Origin: an uncultured Lewinella sp.
GTDB lineage: Bacteria; Bacteroidota; Bacteroidia; Chitinophagales; Saprospiraceae
Length of the DNA stretch: 6,195 bases
Assembly: GCA_938021455.1 (NCBI GenBank)
Contig: CALIGP010000128.1
Coordinates: 1 to 6,195, forward strand
Direction: 5' to 3'
Shown here piece after piece: positions 1 to 5,455 of this stretch. A program made the position numbers and the translations under genes. Position 1 is the stretch's first letter, and every line of letters begins with the position of its first letter. The notes below the pieces were generated by a model. It did not search any database, had not been told where the DNA came from, and was given only the letters and a program-made list of their open reading frames with translations.

Positions 1-24
1 GGGCACTCTCTTCCCCCTGATCAA

Positions 25-486
25 CTACGAGTTCAGCTCAATCCGATGAGATACCTTTTCCACTCCCAATACCTTTTCGAACCCACAGCGAACGTAAAAC
101 GCTCCCGCAGCAGGCTCACCGGTATACAGCGATACCCTTTCAAAATTTGCTGTATGCTGCTGCAGGATAAAGTCCACCAGCATTTTTCCCACTCCCTTTC
201 TCCGGTAAGCTTCCTTCACGTAGAAGCGCCGCAACCTCCCGTCTGAGGCGGACTCTCCGTAGGGATCAATGTTTATCCCACCGATGGCAACTAAGGCGCC
301 CTTCACCCGCAGCTCATACAATCCCTCCCCTGCTGAGGAGAAGGTATTTGTTCCGTTGAACCAGTCATTTTCCAGCCGTACTAGAAATTTATATCCTTCT
401 AATTGACTCTCCTGTTGAAGAGCTTTGAAGCCTTCAACGGGCAATGCTGATATTTTATTAATGGTATTATGTTTCTCTACTATCAT
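25..486 (-). CDS. GNAT-family N-acetyltransferase
   Basis: This 153-residue protein is a complete single-domain GNAT enzyme, a family that moves an acetyl group from acetyl-CoA to an amine; the substrate cannot be read from the sequence. The family signature is the acetyl-CoA pyrophosphate loop R95-R-K-G98-V-G100-K, preceded by the strand LRRFYV (85-90) typical of motif A. Motif B follows as YTGEPAAGAFYVRCGFEKV (121-139), where the FYxRCGF block is the usual C-terminal GNAT signature. The protein is soluble, with no signal peptide or membrane helix. It starts with ATG at 486, 39 nt downstream of the sdaA stop and on the same strand. No TAnnTTTG box is seen in that gap, so it is probably co-transcribed with sdaA. 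Nothing else ties it to serine metabolism. The family is secure; the substrate is unknown. Confidence 0.9.
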   Translation of the reverse strand: MIVEKHNTINKISALPVEGFKALQQESQLEGYKFLVRLENDWFNGTNTFSSAGEGLYELRVKGALVAIGGINIDPYGESASDGRLRRFYVKEAYRRKGVGKMLVDFILQQHTANFERVSLYTGEPAAGAFYVRCGFEKVLGVEKVSHRIELNS

Positions 487-525
487 ACTGTCACGGCTAT
501 CCTACTACCACTACTATCCCCCTCC

Positions 526-1926
526 CTAACACTCCGGCAGCACCACCGGCAAATTAAACGCTAGCCCACCTTCCGAGGTTTCTTTATACTTGCTATTCAT
601 GGCTTTAGCCGTGTCCCACATGGTTTTGATGACGGTATCGATGTCAACTTTACAGTGTTCCGGGTCACCGGCCAGGGCGAGGTTAGCCGCCGTAATGGCT
701 TTCATGGCGCCCATAGCGTTACGCTCAATGCAGGGAATTTGTACCAGGCCGCCTACGGGATCGCAGGTGAGACCAAGGTGATGCTCCATGGCAATCTCGG
801 CGGCCATGAGCACTTGTCGGGGAGACCCTCCTTGCACCTGCGTCAGCGCCCCCGCCGCCATCGCTGATGAGACCCCAATCTCCGCCTGGCAGCCTCCCAC
901 TGCCGCAGAGATTGTTGCTCCTTTTTTGAACAAGCAGCCAATTTCCCCCGCCACGAGCAGGAAGTCATCTACCCCAAAATTAGGCTCCGGGTCACAGAAG
1001 AAGTAATAGTATAACAAGACTGCGGGCACCACCCCTGCGGCCCCGTTCGTAGGCGAGGTAACGATACGCCCCATCGCTGCATTCTCTTCATTTACCGCCA
1101 GCGCAAAGCAGCTGATCCATTTGTTGATGGTCCGAAAATTAGTGGGTGTACTTCTTACTCCTGCTTCCCACTCCGCCTGATTACTAAAGGGCCGGTGCTC
1201 CAGTAGATCATCGCAGATTCCCTTTGCACGCCTACGAACGTTCAATCCACCAGGCAAGACTCCCTCCGTGATGCAGCCCAGGTAAACCGACTTTTTCATA
1301 ACGTCAATAATCTCTTGCAGTTGCTGACGCACTTCCGTTGCCGGACGCAGAGACAGCTCATTATCAAAGACGATCTCGGCAACACTCTTATTCAATTCAT
1401 CGGTATACCGAAGGATATCTCTCCCCTTCTCAATCGGATGCGGGAATTTCACCCGCTTTCCCTTCGGCCGAACGCCCACCTCTCTGATAAAGCCTCCTCC
1501 TACGGAAGCATAAGTTCCCACCTTAACGACCTTGTCTTGGTAATAGGCCAGAAACTCCAATGTGTTAGGATGGCTCTTTCGGTTCTCGTTGGTAAATACA
1601 ATATCCCGCTTTGGATCGAAGGGCAGAAAGCGTTGACCAATGGTGAGTATTTTTCCTGCCTGAAGCCCTGCCAGGATTTCCGGGATACTCCCCGTATCCA
1701 CCGTTACTGGGTCATAGCCCATTAAACCCAGTTGGACGGCAGCATCCGTAGCGTGCCCACGCCCCGTCTTCGACAAAGAGCCAAACAAATGAACCTCCAG
1801 CCGGTCAAACACCAGCTCTTCCACAGACGCCAGAAACTGTGAAGCAGCCTTCCAGGGTCCAATGGTGTGGGAACTGGAAGGACCAACCCCGATCTTGAAA
1901 ATTTCGAAAACGCTGATGGCGGGCAT
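526..1926 (-). CDS. sdaA: L-serine ammonia-lyase, single-chain iron-sulfur type
   Basis: The enzyme deaminates L-serine to pyruvate and ammonia in the cytoplasm using a [4Fe-4S] cluster rather than PLP. The 466-residue chain has the usual order: beta domain (about 1-160) opening with SVFEIFKIGVGPSSSHT (5-21), then the alpha domain (about 190-460). Cys346 (GGCQAE), Cys388 (TCDPVGG) and Cys399 (IPCIERN) match the spacing of the cluster cysteines of E. coli SdaA (343, 385, 396). The chain ends in Cys466; in the Legionella enzyme a C-terminal cysteine folds back onto the cluster as an internal inhibitor, so the same may happen here. I chose ATG at 1926 over an in-frame TTG at 1962 because family members begin close to ISVFxxFKIG and because the TTG lies inside a TAnnTTTG promoter box. 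It is divergent from the metal-dependent regulator and followed by the GNAT gene. Length and motifs are normal; no damage is seen. Confidence 0.97.
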   Translation of the reverse strand: MPAISVFEIFKIGVGPSSSHTIGPWKAASQFLASVEELVFDRLEVHLFGSLSKTGRGHATDAAVQLGLMGYDPVTVDTGSIPEILAGLQAGKILTIGQRFLPFDPKRDIVFTNENRKSHPNTLEFLAYYQDKVVKVGTYASVGGGFIREVGVRPKGKRVKFPHPIEKGRDILRYTDELNKSVAEIVFDNELSLRPATEVRQQLQEIIDVMKKSVYLGCITEGVLPGGLNVRRRAKGICDDLLEHRPFSNQAEWEAGVRSTPTNFRTINKWISCFALAVNEENAAMGRIVTSPTNGAAGVVPAVLLYYYFFCDPEPNFGVDDFLLVAGEIGCLFKKGATISAAVGGCQAEIGVSSAMAAGALTQVQGGSPRQVLMAAEIAMEHHLGLTCDPVGGLVQIPCIERNAMGAMKAITAANLALAGDPEHCKVDIDTVIKTMWDTAKAMNSKYKETSEGGLAFNLPVVLPEC

Positions 1927-1959
1927 AAGCCAATAAATTGAGGAGTGGAGAATCTCACC

Positions 1960-1967
1960 CAAATCTA
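1960..1967 (-). promoter_or_regulatory. sdaA promoter, Bacteroidota -7 box
   Basis: Read on the minus strand this is TAGATTTG, a perfect match to the Bacteroidota -7 consensus TAnnTTTG. Transcription would start near 1953-1955, leaving a leader of roughly 27-30 nt before the ATG at 1926. No good -33 TTTG element sits at the usual 18-20 nt spacing (only TATT), so the promoter could be weak or need an activator. The match is seen directly; its function is inferred. Confidence 0.6.
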
Positions 1968-1971
1968 AACC

Positions 1972-1985
1972 ATTGTCTCGACAAT
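1972..1985. promoter_or_regulatory. Perfect palindrome in divergent region, possible operator
   Basis: The sequence ATTGTC-TC-GACAAT is a perfect inverted repeat with 6-nt arms and a 2-nt centre. It lies just upstream of the -7 box of sdaA, between the expected -33 and -7 positions, and about 60 bp upstream of the regulator's start. A repressor bound here would block the sdaA promoter. The adjacent DtxR-type regulator is the obvious candidate by position, but the sequence does not closely resemble the published MntR or DtxR boxes, so the binding protein is unknown. Confidence 0.4.
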
Positions 1986-1992
1986 AATATCA

Positions 1993-2025
1993 CTCCCTCC
2001 CTTTTTCTTCTTTCTCCTCTTCTCC
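1993..2025 (+). other. 33-nt pure pyrimidine tract upstream of the regulator
   Basis: Every base from 1993 to 2025 is C or T on the plus strand, and the pyrimidine bias continues to the ATG at 2046. It lies in the divergent region between sdaA and the DtxR-type regulator. Such a tract may affect DNA shape or leave an unstructured leader for the regulator's mRNA. A near-match -7 box TATCTTCG (2032-2039) lies downstream of it; if used, transcription would start within a few bases of the ATG, giving an almost leaderless message. The tract is a direct observation; the roles are guesses. Confidence 0.5.
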
Positions 2026-2045
2026 ATTACTTATCTTCGCTCTCC

Positions 2046-2696
2046 ATGGCAAGCCCAACCGTTGAAAATTATCTCAAGGCATTGTTCTCTCTTTCCAACG
2101 AGGAGGGAAAAGTCAGTATTTCCGACCTCAGTAAAACACTGGGGGTAAGCCCGCCGACGGCCAATAATATGGTCCGAAAGCTACACGATCGGGGCTTCGT
2201 CATTTACCAGAAATACAAGCCCTTACTTTTAACGAAGCAAGGCCGTAAAGAAGCAGCCCTCATCGTTCGTAAGCATCGGCTAACGGAGATGTACCTCGTA
2301 GAACAGATGGGCTTTGGCTGGGAGGAAGTACACGACATTGCCGAACAAATTGAGCACGTCAAGAGTCCTGATTTCTTTAATCGGATGGACGAACTGATGG
2401 GCAATCCGACCTTCGATCCACACGGCTCCCCGATTCCGGATGCACAGGGAAAGTTAACGCAGACGAACCGTAAATGCCTAAGTGATTGTGAGCCCGGACA
2501 GACGGTCTCTGTCGTTGGGCTGGCACACCGCTCCAACGACTTTTTATTACTCATGAACGAAAAGGAGATTGCTCTGCAAACCGAGATTCACATCCTAAGA
2601 AAGCAGTTATTTGATGGCTCCATGGCCGTAGCCTATTCAGAGCACCCAAAGGAGATCCTCTCCAAAGTAATCACCGATAAGATTCTAGTGGAGTAG
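2046..2696 (+). CDS. DtxR/MntR-family metal-dependent transcriptional regulator
   Basis: This 216-residue cytoplasmic regulator binds DNA when loaded with Mn(II) or Fe(II), and usually represses metal uptake. Residues 1-65 form the winged helix-turn-helix (ISDLSKTLGVSPPTANNMVRKL, 25-46). Residues 70-140 form the dimerisation and metal domain, with RKHRLTE (75-81) and VHDIAEQIEH (95-104). About 145-216 is an SH3/FeoA-like domain (LSDCEPGQTVSVVG onward), giving the long DtxR architecture rather than the short Bacillus MntR one. By alignment His77, Glu81, His96, Glu100, Glu103 and His104 keep the metal-site positions. Glu100 replaces the DtxR Cys102, as in manganese-type sensors. Asn8 and Lys11 stand where Bacillus MntR has Asp8 and Glu11, so the first shell is not canonical. 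ATG at 2046 was chosen over an upstream TTG (1938), because family members start near this point and the extra 36 residues encode the pyrimidine tract. No metal transporter lies in the window, so its targets are not visible. Confidence 0.93.
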   Translation: MASPTVENYLKALFSLSNEEGKVSISDLSKTLGVSPPTANNMVRKLHDRGFVIYQKYKPLLLTKQGRKEAALIVRKHRLTEMYLVEQMGFGWEEVHDIAEQIEHVKSPDFFNRMDELMGNPTFDPHGSPIPDAQGKLTQTNRKCLSDCEPGQTVSVVGLAHRSNDFLLLMNEKEIALQTEIHILRKQLFDGSMAVAYSEHPKEILSKVITDKILVE

Positions 2697-2968
2697 ATCA
2701 TTGCTACGAATCGTTCACATTCCTGGCTATTAACCAGAAATCCGACCTAAATTCCAAGGCCTCTTTTAACCGGACTATCAGGACAATAACTTCAATCGTT
2801 ATAAAAAGACAGGGAAAAGCCTGGCAAAGTATTAATGGACACGATTTCTTGATCGGGTAGGTCTCATCTTACCATTTGCAGCGCATTGTACGCTACTTAA
2901 GACTTCTTTTGCAGCATACACATTAACCACTACCTGCCACCTGCAGGTCAGCATAATCGCGCTCCATC
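2697..2968. other. Gene-free gap between regulator and membrane protease
   Basis: I see no gene, RNA or repeat here. A possible promoter for the downstream membrane protein is TTG at 2849-2851, then 18 nt, then TACCATTTG at 2870-2878, which has one base too many for the TAnnTTTG consensus. A second near match, TTCTTTTG at 2904-2911, has no partner at -33. ACCTGCAGGT (2939-2948) is a perfect 10-nt palindrome 20 bp before the start codon. No convincing terminator follows the regulator. Confidence 0.3.
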
Positions 2969-3757
2969 ATGAAGTATGTCATCATCAACGTAACCCTCGC
3001 CCTTTGCGCAGCTTTCCTGACCAACATTCTCCTGCATGAATTCGTCCATTACCTTACTGCCTTATCATTAGGTTCCCAAGCGACGCTATTCCATAATTAT
3101 GTCTCGGCCAGCCTATCGGTAAGTGCCCTGGAGGAGGGACTCTTTGCCGGTCTTGCTCCTCTGTTTACTCTCCTCTCCGGGCTAATGGCATATCGTATCG
3201 GCAGAAAACGCGAAGCTTCTTCCTTGAGCTTATACCTGCAGCTATTCGGAATTATTGGGATCATTTCCTTCTTTGGATACCTCATGATCAGCTCAATCAT
3301 ACCTACCGGTGATACCGGAAAAGTCATGAATGTTCTCGGGGTTCACCTATGGCTACAGATCGCCATCTCAGTGCTTTCCATTCCGGCCATTACGTTGATT
3401 CTAATGAGGGCAACCCCTGATTTTGAGCGATTTTCCTCTATTGACTTCGGCGACAACCGTATGAACCGTAAGAAGTGGTCAATGTCTCTGATCCTCTACC
3501 CGCTTCTGATCAGCATTGGCATCGTCAGCCTTCTTCAGATCCCCGTCCCACACATTGCCAGTATACTTGCCACCGTTTGTGCACCAATGTCGCTCATGGC
3601 TACTTTTGGAACGTTTGTTGGCAGCAAAGAAACGCTCACCATCGCACCGGAAGCCAATTGGCTTACGGGTCAGATAAATTGGGGCTTCGTTATTTTTTTT
3701 ATAATCCCGATGGTCCTTAACCGTATCCTAACCTTCGGCATTGGCGGCGGGCACTAA
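2969..3757 (+). CDS. Membrane-embedded HExxH protein, putative M50-like metallopeptidase
   Basis: This 262-residue protein is nearly all membrane helices, with about seven or eight hydrophobic segments. The first helix (about 4-32) contains H23-E-F-V-H27, the zinc-binding and catalytic HExxH motif. It is followed by AGLAPLFTLLSG (60-71), which resembles the GPL-type helix after the motif in M50 peptidases, and by PTGDTGKVM (112-120), where Asp115 could be the third zinc ligand. M50 enzymes cut transmembrane substrates, but no substrate or PDZ domain is seen here, and the classic NPDG motif is absent. It could also be a non-proteolytic relative. ATG at 2969 is the first in-frame start giving a helix with the motif; there is no Shine-Dalgarno sequence, as expected in this phylum. 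It stands alone on the plus strand and its last 30 bp overlap the converging CPMC gene. The coding region is intact, although it contains a T8 run at 3693-3700. The fold is a moderate call; the function is unknown. Confidence 0.7.
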   Translation: MKYVIINVTLALCAAFLTNILLHEFVHYLTALSLGSQATLFHNYVSASLSVSALEEGLFAGLAPLFTLLSGLMAYRIGRKREASSLSLYLQLFGIIGIISFFGYLMISSIIPTGDTGKVMNVLGVHLWLQIAISVLSIPAITLILMRATPDFERFSSIDFGDNRMNRKKWSMSLILYPLLISIGIVSLLQIPVPHIASILATVCAPMSLMATFGTFVGSKETLTIAPEANWLTGQINWGFVIFFIIPMVLNRILTFGIGGGH

Positions 3758-3997
3758 CTCTTCATCAATATTCTTACGCCCCCGCCACCAAAAGAAAGCC
3801 ACTGCGCCGATCAATACGTAGGGCATACCTAATAGATATAGGATACCCTGATTAAGACCGCGGCCTTCCGTTCCTCCGTTAGCAAGGTTAGTCTCCGCCG
3901 TAGCGCGACACATTGGGCACTGCGCCAATAATTCCTCTCCCGTTCCAAGGATCATCACCAGGGCAAAAGCAAAAGCGATCAGCAGTAATTTTCTCAT
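3728..3997 (-). CDS. Small exported CPMC membrane protein of the oxidase cluster
   Basis: This is an 89-residue protein without a named family that I can assign. Residues 1-26 look like a signal peptide (MRKLLLIAFAFALVMIL, ending LLAQ). Right after it comes C27-P-M-C30, then a Gly/Asn-rich stretch (NLANGGTEGRGLN, 37-49), one membrane helix (about 51-70, with YLLGMPYVLIG) and a charged tail WWRGRK. If the signal is cleaved after AQ, the mature protein starts at the CxxC pair on the periplasmic side; the residue before Cys27 is Gln, so a lipoprotein is unlikely. From memory, similar short proteins with a QCxMCRA start and a GLNxGILYL helix occur next to oxidase assembly genes in other Bacteroidota. 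The Cys pair could bind copper or exchange disulfides; that is inference. It has its own -7 box (4023-4030), and its stop lies inside the 3' end of the plus-strand protease gene. Confidence 0.82.
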   Translation of the reverse strand: MRKLLLIAFAFALVMILGTGEELLAQCPMCRATAETNLANGGTEGRGLNQGILYLLGMPYVLIGAVAFFWWRGRKNIDEELVPAANAEG

Positions 3998-4022
3998 AAC
4001 AGAAAGAATTTTATTAGTGAGA

Positions 4023-4030
4023 CAAAGATA
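4023..4030 (-). promoter_or_regulatory. Promoter of the CPMC gene, Bacteroidota -7 box
   Basis: Minus-strand TATCTTTG is a perfect TAnnTTTG match 25 nt upstream of the ATG at 3997. A TTTT at 4049-4052, 18 nt further upstream, is a possible weak -33 element. Transcription would start near 4016-4018, giving a leader of about 20 nt rich in A and T. It suggests that the CPMC gene can be expressed apart from the DUF420 gene, from which it is separated by a repeat element. Confidence 0.6.
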
Positions 4031-4056
4031 AGGTAAAACAGTCCCTTTAAAAGCTC

Positions 4057-4077
4057 AAAAATGAGGCCCGGAGGGCC
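4057..4077 (-). terminator. Possible terminator formed by the GC palindrome
   Basis: Read on the minus strand, the hairpin GGCCC-TCC-GGGCC is followed at once by TCATTTTT, the layout of an intrinsic terminator for the DUF420 transcript. The stem is only 5 bp and the palindrome is part of a repeated element whose second copy lacks the T run, so this may be a chance arrangement or a borrowed function. Confidence 0.4.
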
Positions 4078-4131
4078 GTCTCTTGTAGCGATGGGTGACC
4101 GAAGGGACGTAGTCCCGCAGGGAACCCATCG
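4065..4131. repeat. Palindromic intergenic repeat, copy 1
   Basis: The element opens with GGCCCGGAGGGCC (4065-4077), a GC-rich palindrome, followed by a block ending GTAGCGATGGGT (4085-4096). CGATGGGT (4089-4096) pairs perfectly with ACCCATCG (4124-4131), enclosing a second small hairpin GGGAC-GTA-GTCCC (4104-4116). The same 32-nt opening, with about four differences, occurs at 5559-5590. Both copies sit between co-oriented oxidase-cluster genes. The structure resembles REP- or MITE-like extragenic elements; no transposase gene is in the window. Confidence 0.75.
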
Positions 4132-4192
4132 TTTTCGTTGCCCCATCGTTCTCGTTGCCCCATCATTTTCGTTGCCCCATCATTTTCATCCC
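4125..4192. repeat. Four 17-bp tandem units (CCCATC...CGTTGC)
   Basis: Units start at 4125, 4142, 4159 and 4176. The first three are CCCATCGTTTTCGTTGC, CCCATCGTTCTCGTTGC and CCCATCATTTTCGTTGC; the fourth diverges after CCCATCATTTTC. The first unit overlaps the closing arm of the palindromic repeat, so the array seems to have grown from the end of that element. A 17-bp period is not a multiple of three, which argues against coding. The related copy near 5643-5692 keeps only remnants (CCCATCATTCTCGT, CGTTGCCCC). Confidence 0.85.
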
Positions 4193-4203
4193 TAATTCCC
4201 CCT

Positions 4204-4803
4204 TTAAGGATAATACTCCCGCAGCATCCAAAACACCACCGGCCCCGTAATCGCAACGTATAACCAAAGTGGCCAGACGATACGGGCCATCTTCTGGTGC
4301 ATCTCGTACTTACCAACGAGTGCCCGTAAAGTCGTCAGCAAAATGAAGGGGAGCAGAATACCCGCCAGCGCGATGTGAGAGAGAAGAATGATCAGGTAAG
4401 TCGTTCGTTTACCAGATACGGCGGCTTCTTCAACGGCGGAGAGCAGTCCATCGTGGTCTACATCCCCATAAATCACTTCAGGCGTCGTGAAATGATAGAC
4501 GACATAGCATAGCAGGAACAAGACCGAAAACCCAAGAGCAATGGCATTAGCGTTTCGGTGCGCCACTACCTTACGTTGCTTGATGAAGTACAGGGAGAAC
4601 AACAGTGCAACCGCGGTAAGTGCGTTAAGTGTAGCATTCACTGCGGGCAGGAAGCCGACGTCCCAGCCTTCCGGCACCGGCAGTTTGTATTGCCGCATGG
4701 CACCCACCAACAGCAGCACCGCTACGGAAGCTACCCATACGGCAATCTTCAGACCACGTTCTTTTTCCGGATAAGTCGTTAGTTCGGGATATGCTTTCAT
4801 CAT
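4204..4803 (-). CDS. DUF420 (CtaM-type) cytochrome oxidase assembly protein
   Basis: This is a 199-residue membrane protein of the DUF420 family. In Staphylococcus aureus a member named CtaM is needed for an active heme-copper oxidase. Five membrane helices are visible, at about 19-36, 52-74, 86-104, 135-160 and 175-194. Four histidines stand in helices or at their ends: His82 (AHRNAN), His104 (VYHFTTP), His143 (LLSHIALA) and His169 (MHQKMAR); they could bind heme or metal, which is inference. Positive charges at 75-83 and 160-174 place those loops inside and put the 106-134 loop in the periplasm. That loop holds D114-V-D-H-D-G-L-L-S-A-V-E125, a complete EF-hand calcium-loop pattern that the family signature does not require. 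ATG at 4803 lies 2 nt after the stop of the Sco-like gene, so the two are surely one operon; a second Met follows directly at 4800. Confidence 0.92.
   Translation of the reverse strand: MMKAYPELTTYPEKERGLKIAVWVASVAVLLLVGAMRQYKLPVPEGWDVGFLPAVNATLNALTAVALLFSLYFIKQRKVVAHRNANAIALGFSVLFLLCYVVYHFTTPEVIYGDVDHDGLLSAVEEAAVSGKRTTYLIILLSHIALAGILLPFILLTTLRALVGKYEMHQKMARIVWPLWLYVAITGPVVFWMLREYYP
4429..4464 (-). other. EF-hand-type calcium loop within the DUF420 protein
   Basis: Residues 114-125 read DVDHDGLLSAVE. Asp fills positions 1, 3 and 5, Gly position 6, a hydrophobic residue position 8, Ser position 9 and Glu position 12, which is the full canonical pattern for Ca(II) binding. It lies in the predicted periplasmic loop between helices 3 and 4, so it could sense or be stabilised by calcium outside the cytoplasm. 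The flanking helices of a true EF-hand are short or missing. Confidence 0.65.
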
Positions 4804-4805
4804 TG

Positions 4806-5438
4806 CTACAGTTCTTTTTCGCGTTCCAGCACGATCTCCGGTCGCTGGGGTAGCGGAATGATCAGGGAAATAAGTTGTACCAGTCCGAGGGTCTCCTCCC
4901 GGCTGCCCAGGTCGTAATGTTTCACGATGGTCAGGGAACTATCCACCAATGCGACAACGGGGCTTTCGCCGGGGGTACCCGGCAGTTGAAAATCCCGGGC
5001 GGTTTGCAAAAAGCTAGCCTCATTGGCTGACAGAAAACTTAGCATATCGCTGTCCTCCAGGTTATATTTATCCGCGAAGCTTTCCGCCGTCACGGCGGGA
5101 TCATCCGCCTTCGTAATCGTGGTAAAGTATAGGTTAGGACTATCCTTAAACTGCTGGTAAACGCTGTCCAACATATGCCCGTAAGTATTCGTCGTTGCGG
5201 GTTTCGTTGGATCCAGCCAACCGACAACGGTCATGGCCCCACGTAGCTTTTCGGGAAGCTCTCCCCGTACGGGAGACAGCTCTTTCAAATCGGGCATTTT
5301 CCCGAAGTCGCCCTGCGTCATAATCCCGTCCTTACGGTATTCATACCCTCTGGACAGGTACAAATAAGACATGGCGGGAAGGCCTACCAACAGGAGCAAC
5401 ACGATGCTCGTACTTAGAATTCCACTGAGCTTTGCCAT
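4806..5438 (-). CDS. Sco1/SenC-like membrane-anchored protein lacking copper ligands
   Basis: A 210-residue protein with one N-terminal membrane anchor (about 7-28) and a periplasmic thioredoxin-like domain. Sco proteins deliver copper to the CuA site of cytochrome c oxidase. The fold is suggested by the order: strand AMTVVGWLD, helix, strand LYFTTITKADDP (Sco proteins have a DPERD-type motif here), the helix segment AESFADKYNL, and strand SPVVALVDSS then IVKHYDLG. The usual CPxxCP copper motif is replaced by DPTKPA (76-81), and the usual His before the FVLVD-type strand by Glu158. The whole protein has no cysteine. The frame is intact, so it is not an obvious pseudogene. I chose ATG at 5438 over GTG at 5468 because the GTG lies upstream of a perfect -7 box. 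It is the first gene of an operon with DUF420. It may act as a structural or chaperone relative of Sco; the family call is moderately sure. Confidence 0.8.
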   Translation of the reverse strand: MAKLSGILSTSIVLLLLVGLPAMSYLYLSRGYEYRKDGIMTQGDFGKMPDLKELSPVRGELPEKLRGAMTVVGWLDPTKPATTNTYGHMLDSVYQQFKDSPNLYFTTITKADDPAVTAESFADKYNLEDSDMLSFLSANEASFLQTARDFQLPGTPGESPVVALVDSSLTIVKHYDLGSREETLGLVQLISLIIPLPQRPEIVLEREKEL

Positions 5439-5455
5439 AGTTATACTGTCTTGTT

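Noticed and set aside
1315..1725. Plus-strand 136-codon open frame inside sdaA
   Set aside because: It is antisense to a well-conserved enzyme and has no recognisable domain or promoter.
1927..1962. TTG start for sdaA, adding 12 residues
   Set aside because: The TTG is part of the TAGATTTG promoter box, and the ATG at 1926 matches the family N-terminus.
1938..2045. TTG start for the regulator, adding 36 residues
   Set aside because: The extra part encodes the pyrimidine tract and has no match to the family, whose members start near the ATG at 2046.
2809..2828. Terminator-like hairpin CAGG-GAAAAG-CCTG
   Set aside because: The stem is 4 bp, the T-rich side is on the minus strand where no gene is transcribed into it, and it is far from the regulator's stop.
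3693..3700. T8 run as a frameshift site in the protease gene
   Set aside because: The frame continues sensibly through a membrane helix to the stop; nothing indicates slippage or a broken gene.
4125..4192. CRISPR array
   Set aside because: Units are directly adjacent with no spacers and only 17 bp long; no cas gene is present.
4047..4316. Minus-strand open frame of 89 codons
   Set aside because: It runs across the palindromic and 17-bp repeats and into the DUF420 gene in another frame; the 17-bp period is not a multiple of three and the product looks like translated repeat.
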